A stretch of 7,633 nt of DNA from Chitinophagaceae bacterium (GTDB taxonomy: Bacteria; Bacteroidota; Bacteroidia; Chitinophagales; Chitinophagaceae). Below, in pieces: positions 1-5,242 of this stretch; within the stretch, counting starts at the first letter, position 1, and the number at the start of each line of letters is the position of its first letter. The notes below the pieces were generated by a model. That model saw only the letters and a program-made list of their open reading frames with translations. It had not been told where the DNA came from and did no database searches. The stretch is taken from the NCBI GenBank assembly GCA_026785745.1, contig JAJAZO010000109.1, positions 1-7,633 of the forward strand, read 5' to 3'. Position numbers and translations under genes: made by a program.

Positions 1-147
1 GCCCTGCTTTGGCTAGCTTATGGCATTGGGATGGAGTTCGTTCAAAAATACCTGGTTGAAAACCGATCATTTGATAACGGAGATATAATTGCGGATGGAG
101 TAGGTTGTTTGGTGGGGCTTATTTACAGCAGCAGGAGGTATATATAA
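1..147 (+). CDS. VanZ-like family protein, C-terminal fragment
   Basis: This frame is open from the left edge and ends at a TAA at 145-147, giving the last 48 residues of a protein whose start lies outside the window. It contains the pattern GMEFVQKY, then RSFDNGDIIAD and GVGCLVGL, which is the hallmark end of VanZ-like small membrane proteins (Glu-x-x-Gln, Arg, Asp-x-x-Asp, then a glycine-rich last membrane segment). The final segment is hydrophobic and ends in a basic SSRRYI tail, as expected for a membrane helix followed by a cytoplasmic end. VanZ itself gives low-level teicoplanin resistance, but the role of most family members is unknown and none is inferred here. Only the C-terminus is visible, so the family call rests on this short motif. 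Confidence 0.7.
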   Translation, partial: ALLWLAYGIGMEFVQKYLVENRSFDNGDIIADGVGCLVGLIYSSRRYI

Positions 148-175
148 AAAATTGACCCCTGTAGAAACAGGGGTC
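140..175 (-). terminator. GC-rich hairpin, probable leftward terminator
   Basis: GACCCCTG (154-161) and CAGGGGTC (168-175) form a perfect 8-bp stem around a 6-base loop, TAGAAA. Read on the minus strand, the stem is followed by AATTTTTTATATA, which is the classic arrangement of a Rho-independent terminator for leftward transcription. Read on the plus strand, only A-rich sequence precedes the stem and no T-run follows it, so it is a poor terminator for the VanZ-like gene that ends 6 bp before it. It may act as a second stop behind the terminator at 514-578, or as a 3'-end stabilising hairpin for the plus-strand gene. Confidence 0.5.
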
Positions 176-513
176 GCAACCAAAACTAACTGCTTATGAG
201 AAAATTTAATATCTTTATAATGAGTTCAAATAATCGTTGTTCATATCTATAACGCAAATCTACTACCGGTAGTATGATATTTGTTGTTAACGAAAGTCTA
301 AAAGAACATATTTAGTAATAACACCTGATCTGAAAAAAGTAAATTTCCTTGGGCGTTTTGTAATCTTACCACTTTATAACAAAGCTTTACTTATAATGGT
401 TGCCAATTTCTGATAAATATTTTTCTATCTCAAAGGCTGACAATCAATTGACAAATAAGCCGTACTTAGATATTAGACGACGAATCCATTCCATACTTTC
501 AAAAATTCATGCT
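176..513. other. gene-poor AT-rich intergenic stretch
   Basis: No credible gene is seen on either strand. The stretch holds a very short plus-strand reading frame at 196-252 (18 codons starting MRKFNIF, followed by TAA) that could be a decayed gene start or leader but has nothing to support it, and a 14-bp perfect palindrome at 261-274 (listed separately). The rest is AT-rich sequence without a recognisable RNA gene. The flanking genes, VanZ-like (+) and the DUF937-like gene (-), converge on it, so it is mostly a 3'-to-3' spacer in which promoters are not required. Confidence 0.5.
261..274. repeat. 14-bp perfect palindrome TACTACCGGTAGTA
   Basis: TACTACCGGTAGTA equals its own reverse complement. 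With a one-base bulge on the right the symmetry extends to ATC/GAT on either side. Perfect dyads of this size without a loop are more typical of a DNA-binding dimer site than of an RNA hairpin. No promoter or credible gene lies next to it, so a regulatory role is only a possibility. Confidence 0.4.
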
Positions 514-578
514 AAAAAATATTTTTTTAAAATAAAAAACCGCTTCGCTCCCCCGATAAACTCAGGACTGCGAAACGG
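514..578 (-). terminator. Rho-independent terminator of the DUF937-like gene
   Basis: On the minus strand the sequence CCGTTTCGC (578-570) pairs with GCGAAGCGG (548-540) over 9 bp, with one G-U wobble, around a 21-base loop. It is followed at once by TTTTTTATTTT (539-529) and then by a further T-rich tract down to 514. The stem begins about 25 bp after the stop codon of the minus-strand gene ending at 603, which is the expected place. This is the clearest terminator in the window. The AT palindrome AAAAAAT/ATTTTTT at 514-527 lies in the T-rich tail. Confidence 0.8.
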
Positions 579-602
579 CTTCTTTCTTAAAGCTGATTGC
601 AC

Positions 603-1277
603 TTATTTTATAAACCCTTTGATGAGGTCCATTAAGCCTCCACCACCGCCGCTTTTTTCATTTTCAAAGCTATTCTGTGATTTCTGGGTAAACTTGCTGA
701 TAATATCCTGTAAATCAAATCCACCGCCACCGCCAGAAGAATTGCCACCACCGCCGCCGGTAAACTTCTCCAACAAATCCTGTAAAGGTGATCCACCACC
801 TTTTTGTTCTGATTGCTCTTGCCCGTCTGTTGAACCACCACCGCCAATCAGGGAGCCAATTAACCCATCCAGGTTCAGGCTAGCATTATTGGGGTCTTTG
901 GTTTGGTCTATCAATCCGTTGAGTGAATTAGGAATGAGACTGTTTGCTACGTTGCTGGCCACTGAAGGGCTCATGCTGTACTTTTTCACCAGCTTACTGA
1001 TAAAATAACCGACCATCATGCTAACGATAGGGTTTTTTAATAATCCTCCAATTCCTCCACCACTACTTCCATTTCCACCGGATGTGTTGCCACCACCTTT
1101 AAAAAGGTCAAGAATGTTTTGAAGGCCGCCACCTGCTACGATGTTTTTAAATCCTCCCGCAATAGTTTGTGTGGCATCTGCCATCACTTCCTGGTTGTAC
1201 TCATTGGGGACATCGGGATTGTTTACGACAGTGTCCTGTCCGAATTGTTTTACAATGTTGAAAAGCTGATCTAACAT
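603..1277 (-). CDS. DUF937-like glycine-rich protein, function unknown
   Basis: The 224-residue product starts MLDQLFNIVKQFGQ and resembles the DUF937-type proteins common in Bacteroidota. Recognisable are the N-terminal stretch with VVNNPDVPNE and ATQTIAGGFKNI, and the central segment with NPIVSMMVGYF and NSLIPNSLNGLI. There is no signal peptide and no clear membrane span. Residues 60-80, 145-165, 174-186 and 209-214 are glycine/serine-rich linkers. Between them sits a short amphipathic helix repeated four times: LQNILDLF (52-59), LQDLLEKF (165-172), LQDIISKF (189-196) and LMDLIKGF (215-222). The first half is the conserved domain, and the second half looks like a variable tail built from helix-linker units. 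The gene lies 112 bp downstream of prfA in the same direction with no obvious terminator between, so read-through from prfA is possible. It ends in a strong terminator. No function is known, and none is proposed. The ATG at 1277 gives the normal family N-terminus. Confidence 0.8.
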   Translation of the reverse strand: MLDQLFNIVKQFGQDTVVNNPDVPNEYNQEVMADATQTIAGGFKNIVAGGGLQNILDLFKGGGNTSGGNGSSGGGIGGLLKNPIVSMMVGYFISKLVKKYSMSPSVASNVANSLIPNSLNGLIDQTKDPNNASLNLDGLIGSLIGGGGSTDGQEQSEQKGGGSPLQDLLEKFTGGGGGNSSGGGGGFDLQDIISKFTQKSQNSFENEKSGGGGGLMDLIKGFIK

Positions 1278-1389
1278 AATAATTGATTTTTAAAATAAAC
1301 TGAAAAACATTTAGGTGAACGGTAACACGAAAAGTAAGTATTTAACAGCACCCGTAAAATTATTTTTTGGTGTAGCCGTTTATTACAAC

Positions 1390-2454
1390 TTAGTTCTGTT
1401 TCGCCAGTTTCTCCGAATTTTCGGCAAACTGCAAGGCATCTATCAGTTCATTGATGTCACCATTGAGCACTGCATCAAGATTATAGAGAGTTAGACCTAT
1501 ACGATGATCGGTAACACGACCCTGTGGAAAATTGTAGGTTCTTATTTTAGCACTCCTGTCACCCGTACTTACCAGGCTTTTTCTATGACGGGAAATTTCA
1601 TCTTCCTGCTTCCTTACTTTTTCTTCAAATAGCCTGGTTCTCAGCATTCCCATCGCCTTTTCCCGGTTGCCTAATTGAGACCGTTCCGTTTGGCAAACCA
1701 CCACGGTGCCGGTTGGAATATGCGTCAGCAATACTTTTGTTTCCACCTTGTTTACATTCTGTCCGCCGGCACCACCACTTCGGGCTGTTTCCATTTTTAC
1801 ATCCGCCGGGTTCAATTCAAAATCCACTTCTTCTGCTTCGGGCATCACGGCAATTGTTACTGCAGATGTATGCACCCTGCCGCTGCCTTCAGTATCCGGA
1901 ACTCTTTGTACCCGGTGTACACCGCTTTCAAATTTCAACGTACCATATACATCATCACCTGTTACTTCTATTTGTACTTCTTTATATCCGCCCACACTTC
2001 CTTCGCTTTCGCTTAGTAATGCTATTTTCCATCCTTTCCTTTCGCAATAACGCATATACATACGAAGCAGGTCTCCCGCAAATAAACTTGCTTCATCGCC
2101 ACCGGTACCTGCCCGAATTTCAAGAATAGCATTCTTTTCATCCAGTGGGTCTTTTGGTATCAGCAACTGGCGGATGTGAGATTCCATCTGCGTTTTCTTT
2201 TCTTCCAGTGCAGGTGATTCCATTTTTGCCAGCTCTCTCATTTCGTCATCATCACCGGCTATTGCTTCTTTATAAAAATTAATATCGTCCAATACTTTTT
2301 TATAATCAGTATAAGCAGTTACTATTTTTTCCAGGCTGCGGTATTCTTTACTGGTTTCAGCAAATCTTTTATTGTTGCCAACTATCTCCGGATTGGTAAG
2401 GGCTACTCCCAACTGGTCAAATCTTGCTTTTATGGCTTCTAATCTGTCTAACAT
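1390..2454 (-). CDS. prfA: peptide chain release factor 1 (RF1)
   Basis: The 354-residue product recognises UAA and UAG stop codons in the ribosomal A site and triggers hydrolysis of peptidyl-tRNA in the cytoplasm. The helical N-terminal domain covers about residues 1-100. The stop-codon-reading domain has the RF1 tripeptide PxT as P186-D187-T188 within [19 protein letters not shown]. The catalytic loop GGQ is at 230-232 in [13 protein letters not shown]. The class-I RF block [11 protein letters not shown] follows at 258-268, and the C-terminal TDHRIG signature is at 315-320. A PxT rather than SPF tripeptide, together with the total length, separates it from RF2 (prfB). The start was set at the ATG at 2454, which gives [12 protein letters not shown], the usual RF1 N-terminus. 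The frame stays open for 22 more codons upstream to an ATG at 2520, but those residues are basic and unlike the family. No Shine-Dalgarno sequence is present, as is common in Bacteroidota. A methyltransferase PrmC would normally modify the GGQ glutamine; it is not in this window. Confidence 0.97.
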   Translation of the reverse strand: MLDRLEAIKARFDQLGVALTNPEIVGNNKRFAETSKEYRSLEKIVTAYTDYKKVLDDINFYKEAIAGDDDEMRELAKMESPALEEKKTQMESHIRQLLIPKDPLDEKNAILEIRAGTGGDEASLFAGDLLRMYMRYCERKGWKIALLSESEGSVGGYKEVQIEVTGDDVYGTLKFESGVHRVQRVPDTEGSGRVHTSAVTIAVMPEAEEVDFELNPADVKMETARSGGAGGQNVNKVETKVLLTHIPTGTVVVCQTERSQLGNREKAMGMLRTRLFEEKVRKQEDEISRHRKSLVSTGDRSAKIRTYNFPQGRVTDHRIGLTLYNLDAVLNGDINELIDALQFAENSEKLAKQN

Positions 2455-2485
2455 TCTAATGCTTATTTTTATGCTTGCCCACCGT

Positions 2486-2583
2486 AGCTTTTTTAACTGC
2501 CATAGCTTTAGCGACGGCATGTAGCGAAGGTGAGGTACCCGGCTGTAGTACTACTATCAACTTCCGTTGCGTCGCACTCTTCA
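2486..2583. other. GC-richer intergenic block, possible interspersed repeat
   Basis: Within the divergent prfA/amidohydrolase region this roughly 100-bp block is visibly richer in GC than its AT-rich surroundings. It holds several short symmetries: GTAGTACTAC (2545-2554, a perfect palindrome), GCGACG (2511-2516) opposed to CGTCGC (2570-2575), and the near repeats TAGCGACGG and TAGCGAAGG. From memory, stretches of this style (GTTGCGTCGCACTCTTCA with GTACCCGGCTGTAGTA) recur between genes in Chitinophagaceae genomes, which would make this an interspersed intergenic element. This is recollection and was not checked. It does not code for a recognisable protein. Confidence 0.35.
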
Positions 2584-2601
2584 GGGTTCTGTAATTCTAC
2601 T

Positions 2602-2622
2602 GTGCATTTTAAAAAAATGCAC
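2602..2622. repeat. perfect 9-bp hairpin in the divergent region
   Basis: GTGCATTTT (2602-2610) and AAAATGCAC (2614-2622) form a perfect stem around an AAA loop. With one bulged C the pairing continues outward as ACT/AGT. It lies 38 bp before the amidohydrolase start and within the possible 5' leader of prfA. On neither strand is it followed by a good T-run, so it is not a typical terminator. It could be an operator or a leader hairpin for one of the two divergent genes. Confidence 0.4.
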
Positions 2623-2637
2623 CAGTAATAAGGTCGG

Positions 2638-2645
2638 CAAAGTTA
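2638..2645 (-). promoter_or_regulatory. possible Bacteroidota -7 box (TAACTTTG) for prfA
   Basis: On the minus strand the sequence TAACTTTG matches the Bacteroidota primary-sigma -7 consensus TAnnTTTG at every defined position and points towards prfA, about 180 bp before its start. No good -33 TTTG/TTG element is found at the usual spacing, so the call is weak. If real, the prfA leader would include the hairpin at 2602-2622 and the GC-richer block, and the promoter would lie almost on top of the amidohydrolase start. Confidence 0.3.
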
Positions 2646-2659
2646 AACGAAATCACTTC

Positions 2660-3817
2660 ATGGCTTATTTAAAATTCAAGGCAGATAAACTATTTGACGG
2701 GTACCGCTTTGCAGCAGATAATACAGTGTTGATTACTGATGAAGAAGGTGTAGTGCAGGACATGGTGGCAGAAAACGAAGCCGGAGACGATGTACAGACA
2801 TTCAGCGGAATCATTTCTCCCGGTTTCATTAATTGCCACTGCCATTTGGAGTTAAGCCACCTGAAAGGATTAATTTCTGAAGGAACCGGGCTAGGAAAAT
2901 TTGTACTCCATGTGGTGCAGCAACGTCATTTTCCAGGGGAGGAAATTCTACAGGCTATTGGCAAAGCAGAAGATGAAATGATAGCGAATGGAATTGTAGC
3001 CGTGGGAGATATTTGTAATAATGCCTTAACGGTTTCTCAAAAGACAAAAGGAAGGATGTATTATCACAATTTTATTGAGGCAAGTGGTTTCAATCCGCAG
3101 ATAGCAAACTCCCGGTTTGAAAAAGTAAAGCAGATTTATAATGAATTTGCTAACTCCCCTTCAGGGGTTGGGAGCATTGTTCCTCATGCACCTTATTCTG
3201 TTGCGGATGAATTATGGGATTTGATAATCAACTTTCCAGGCAATCATTTAATGACTATTCACAACCAGGAAACGGTTGGAGAAAATGAGTGGTTTATGAA
3301 TAAGCAGGGAGAGTTTGCAGAAATGTATGCAGCTATGAATATTGATGTTTCGTTTTTTAAACCCTCTGGTAAAAGCAGTTTGCAAAGCTATTTGCCGAAA
3401 TTTTTGAACAACCAATCAACCATCCTTGTGCATAATGTAGTTACAAGCGAAGCAGATATCTTGTTTTCACAATTACCAATTGTCAATTGCCAATTGTTCT
3501 GGTGCTTATGCCCGAATGCCAATCAATATATCACCCGTCAACTACCTGATATTGATTTGCTGGTAAAACATGATTGTGAGATTGTGTTAGGAACGGATAG
3601 TCTTGCTTCCAATCACCAGTTGAGTATTTTAGAAGAAATGAAAACTATTCAGCAACATTTTCCACATATTGAAATGGAAATAATGTTGCAATGGGCAACT
3701 AGTAACGGAGCAAAAGCTTTGCAGATGGATTCTTTACTGGGTAGTTTTGTGAAGGGAAAAAGACCGGGAATTATTCTAATCGAAAACAACTTTACCTCCG
3801 TGAAAAGATTAGCCTAA
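2660..3817 (+). CDS. amidohydrolase-superfamily metal-dependent deaminase/hydrolase
   Basis: The 385-residue cytoplasmic protein has the TIM-barrel amidohydrolase signatures of the chlorohydrolase/deaminase (Atz/Trz, MtaD-like) branch. The first metal ligands are H60 and H62 in PGFINCHCHLELSHLKG. Further candidate metal or substrate residues are H176 in VPHAPYS, H201 in TIHNQE, H258 in LVHNV, and D313 in GTDSLASN. The N- and C-terminal ends (about 1-55 and 355-385, with GSFVKGKRPGIILI) form the small composite beta domain typical of the superfamily. All key residues are present, so it should be active, but the substrate cannot be read from sequence. An amino-deoxyfutalosine or other nucleoside/purine-type deaminase are options. 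The start at 2660 gives MAYLKFKADKLFDG; the longer frame from 2567 runs through intergenic hairpin DNA and is unlikely. It is divergent from prfA, and its last 9 bp overlap the recO tail remnant on the other strand. A CAATT-repeat palindrome is embedded at codons 271-279. Confidence 0.85.
   Translation: MAYLKFKADKLFDGYRFAADNTVLITDEEGVVQDMVAENEAGDDVQTFSGIISPGFINCHCHLELSHLKGLISEGTGLGKFVLHVVQQRHFPGEEILQAIGKAEDEMIANGIVAVGDICNNALTVSQKTKGRMYYHNFIEASGFNPQIANSRFEKVKQIYNEFANSPSGVGSIVPHAPYSVADELWDLIINFPGNHLMTIHNQETVGENEWFMNKQGEFAEMYAAMNIDVSFFKPSGKSSLQSYLPKFLNNQSTILVHNVVTSEADILFSQLPIVNCQLFWCLCPNANQYITRQLPDIDLLVKHDCEIVLGTDSLASNHQLSILEEMKTIQQHFPHIEMEIMLQWATSNGAKALQMDSLLGSFVKGKRPGIILIENNFTSVKRLA
3470..3496. 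repeat. CAATT-unit imperfect palindrome inside the amidohydrolase gene
   Basis: Four CAATT(G) units stand in a row with 1-2 bp spacers: CAATT, CCAATTG, TCAATTG, CCAATTG. The whole 27 bp is nearly self-complementary around the T at 3483, with mismatches only in the spacers. It encodes residues around QLPIVNCQL, directly before the conserved FWCLCPNANQY block, a loop where the family varies. It may be a small repeat that has been accepted in frame. Confidence 0.5.
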
Positions 3818-3913
3818 CACCTCCCGCAACACCGGCAACGTCCGCATCGTTCCAAAATCTGGTATATGCATCGCATAATACGTCTCATACACATACAATA
3901 AGTTCCGGCGAAA
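3809..3913 (-). pseudogene. recO: remnant of the recO 3' end (34 codons plus stop)
   Basis: Read on the minus strand this segment encodes a C-terminal RecO tail from FRRNLLYVYE to PVLREVLG and a TAA at 3811-3809. It aligns without gaps to the end of the intact recO at 4488-4592, with 94 of 105 bases identical by hand count. Protein differences are only Leu to Met and Ile to Val; the other changes are synonymous or exchange TGA for TAA. It has no start and no upstream RecO sequence, because the Uma2 gene ends one base before it. Its stop overlaps the 3' end of the convergent amidohydrolase gene. The best reading is that this is the original recO end, cut off when the Uma2-bearing segment arrived; a duplicated recO that decayed is the alternative. 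Confidence 0.85.
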
Positions 3914-3914
3914 G

Positions 3915-4454
3915 TTAAAAAGTAAACTCCAGCTTGAGAAGTGCAGATTGAAAATATTTTTTTCGAGAATAATTTACCTGGTATTTTTTTCCCTTGAGTA
4001 CAAAAGCTTCTGTCATCTTTGTTTTAGGGTCAACAATAAAATATTCTTTTACCCCTGCTTTTTCGTACAGGCTTTTTTTCAGCGTTCTATCCCGGGTTTC
4101 GTTATTAGATAATATTTCAATTATCAGGTCGGGGGCACCATGGGCATAACCATCTTCTTTTAATATTCCCTTATTCCGTCTGGCAATGAATAATAAATCT
4201 GGTTGCACTGCCGAAATATACTCATCAAGGTAAACATCAAAAGGGGAAACTATTAGTTCGCCAAGAGCTTTTTCCTCTATATGATTTCCCAGTTTTAAAA
4301 AAAGTGTGCTGACAAGTTTCTGATGATTGAATATAGGAGATGGGGACATATATAATACATTATTAATCACCTCTGCCCTCGTACCTTCAGGAAGCATCCG
4401 AAAAACATCTAAGGCAGATACAGGCACATCAGGAATTCTTATAATTGTTTTCAT
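3915..4454 (-). CDS. Uma2 family (DUF820) restriction-endonuclease-fold protein
   Basis: The 179-residue product has the marks of the Uma2/DUF820 family, which adopts a PD-(D/E)xK nuclease-like fold. In order these are PEGTRAEVINNVLYMSPSP with H44 nearby (22-44), QPDLLFIA with D86, GAPDLIIEILS with D109 and E113, then the lysines K126/K127 and Y130, and finally AGVKEYFIVDP (133-142). Length is usual for the family. The acidic and lysine residues of the putative active site are all present, so it looks intact. The biological role of Uma2 proteins is not established; they often occur in many copies and behave like mobile or selfish genes. The gene follows recO by 33 bp and is flanked on both sides by the recO tail repeat, which marks it as inserted. 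It has no visible promoter of its own and is probably read from the recO transcript. The lysine- and AT-rich sequence fits an accessory gene. Confidence 0.9.
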   Translation of the reverse strand: MKTIIRIPDVPVSALDVFRMLPEGTRAEVINNVLYMSPSPIFNHQKLVSTLFLKLGNHIEEKALGELIVSPFDVYLDEYISAVQPDLLFIARRNKGILKEDGYAHGAPDLIIEILSNNETRDRTLKKSLYEKAGVKEYFIVDPKTKMTEAFVLKGKKYQVNYSRKKYFQSALLKLEFTF

Positions 4455-4487
4455 TACGTCTCAAATTTAAACATTTTTTTTAATCCA

Positions 4488-4592
4488 TCACCCTAATATC
4501 TCCCTTAGCACCGGCAACGTCCGCATAGTTCCAAAATCTGGTATATGCAAGGCATAATACGTTTCATACACATACAATAAGTTCCGGCGAAA
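4488..4592 (-). repeat. 105-bp direct repeat, copy in intact recO (partner at 3809-3913)
   Basis: This is the 3' end of the intact recO, repeated in the same orientation 679 bp away at 3809-3913. The central 93 bp (4500-4592 and 3821-3913) differ at 7 positions and the terminal 12 bp at 4 more. Similarity ends abruptly at 4592/3913, one base before the Uma2 stop codon, and at the stop codons on the other side. Recombination between the copies would remove Uma2 and restore a full-length recO. Confidence 0.9.
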
Positions 4593-5234
4593 ATCATGAT
4601 TGAGTTTAATGTCTGCCAGTTCTTCCGGCTGCATCACTTTTAATAATTGAGAAGTAACAGCAGCCTGTTTATCTTCTAAGAAATGCGGATGGCGGGGTTG
4701 TTCGGCAACAAAACTGCCTTCTTGCAAATCCAGGTAAGGATTTTCTTTGCTGTAATTATCGGTGATCCGGAAACCAAAATGAAAAGGAAGATGTAATGCA
4801 AAAAACAATGGAAGATTTGCCATTATTGCTCCACTGCTTTCATCAAGCTTCATAAAAATATCTTCAGTAAAATGAAAAAGATCGGGATTGCCTTCTGGTT
4901 GTTTCAAACACTTGGTCAGCAGTTCAACCATGAACAATGCAACAGCATTTTTTGGGACATTGGATAAAATATGCTGATAGATAACCGACCACTTAAATTC
5001 TTTAATACGGTTAAGGTGCTTTAATTCATTGTGGTAAATCACTAAATCCAACATTGCTGAGGGCTGAAATAAACTGGCTTTACCAGGTCCTTTTTTGGCA
5101 GATGTTCTTACGCCATTCACCAGGTACGGTTGTACACCAAACAATTCGGTAAACATGGTAACGATGATACTTGTTTCGCCATACTTTACTGTACGAAGTA
5201 CAATGCCTTTTGTTTTATGGAGTTTGTCTGGCAT
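4488..5234 (-). CDS. recO: DNA repair protein RecO
   Basis: RecO acts with RecR (and RecF) to load RecA onto SSB-coated single-stranded DNA in gap repair. The 248-residue product starts MPDKLHKTKGIVLRTVKYGETSIIVTMFTE, the canonical RecO N-terminal OB-fold (about 1-80, with Y37-LVNGVR and the SLFQPSAMLDL strand). An alpha-helical C-terminal domain follows. The CxxC zinc pair found in many RecO proteins is absent, which is usual in Bacteroidota. Length is normal. The final 34 residues (215-248) are encoded by a segment that is duplicated beyond the downstream Uma2 gene, so this 3' end may itself have been replaced. The gene lies only 8 bp after the RAYT stop and has no evident promoter, so it probably relies on transcription through porZ and RAYT or on a promoter inside RAYT. 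Confidence 0.95.
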   Translation of the reverse strand: MPDKLHKTKGIVLRTVKYGETSIIVTMFTELFGVQPYLVNGVRTSAKKGPGKASLFQPSAMLDLVIYHNELKHLNRIKEFKWSVIYQHILSNVPKNAVALFMVELLTKCLKQPEGNPDLFHFTEDIFMKLDESSGAIMANLPLFFALHLPFHFGFRITDNYSKENPYLDLQEGSFVAEQPRHPHFLEDKQAAVTSQLLKVMQPEELADIKLNHDFRRNLLYVYETYYALHIPDFGTMRTLPVLREILG

Positions 5235-5242
5235 TTTGTTTA

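Noticed and set aside
196..252. 18-codon frame MRKFNIF as a real small gene
   Set aside because: It is very short, has no ribosome site or promoter and no family resemblance; only mentioned as part of the intergenic description.
400..1008. Plus-strand 202-codon reading frame rich in proline
   Set aside because: It is the antisense of the glycine-rich DUF937-like gene; the proline runs are simply the complement of glycine codons, and it runs through the terminator.
1278..1389. Promoter (TACTTTTC) or terminator between prfA and the DUF937-like gene
   Set aside because: The box lacks the final G and a -33 element, and only a weak hairpin without a clean stem is present, so neither is supported.
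1675..2129. Three overlapping plus-strand frames over prfA
   Set aside because: They lie wholly antisense to a well-conserved RF1 gene and show no recognisable protein features.
2455..2520. Upstream ATG that would add 22 residues to RF1
   Set aside because: The added residues are unlike any RF1 N-terminus, and [12 protein letters not shown] at 2454 is the standard start.
2567..2659. 31-codon N-terminal extension of the amidohydrolase
   Set aside because: It runs through the intergenic hairpin and has no resemblance to the family; the ATG at 2660 gives the normal beginning.
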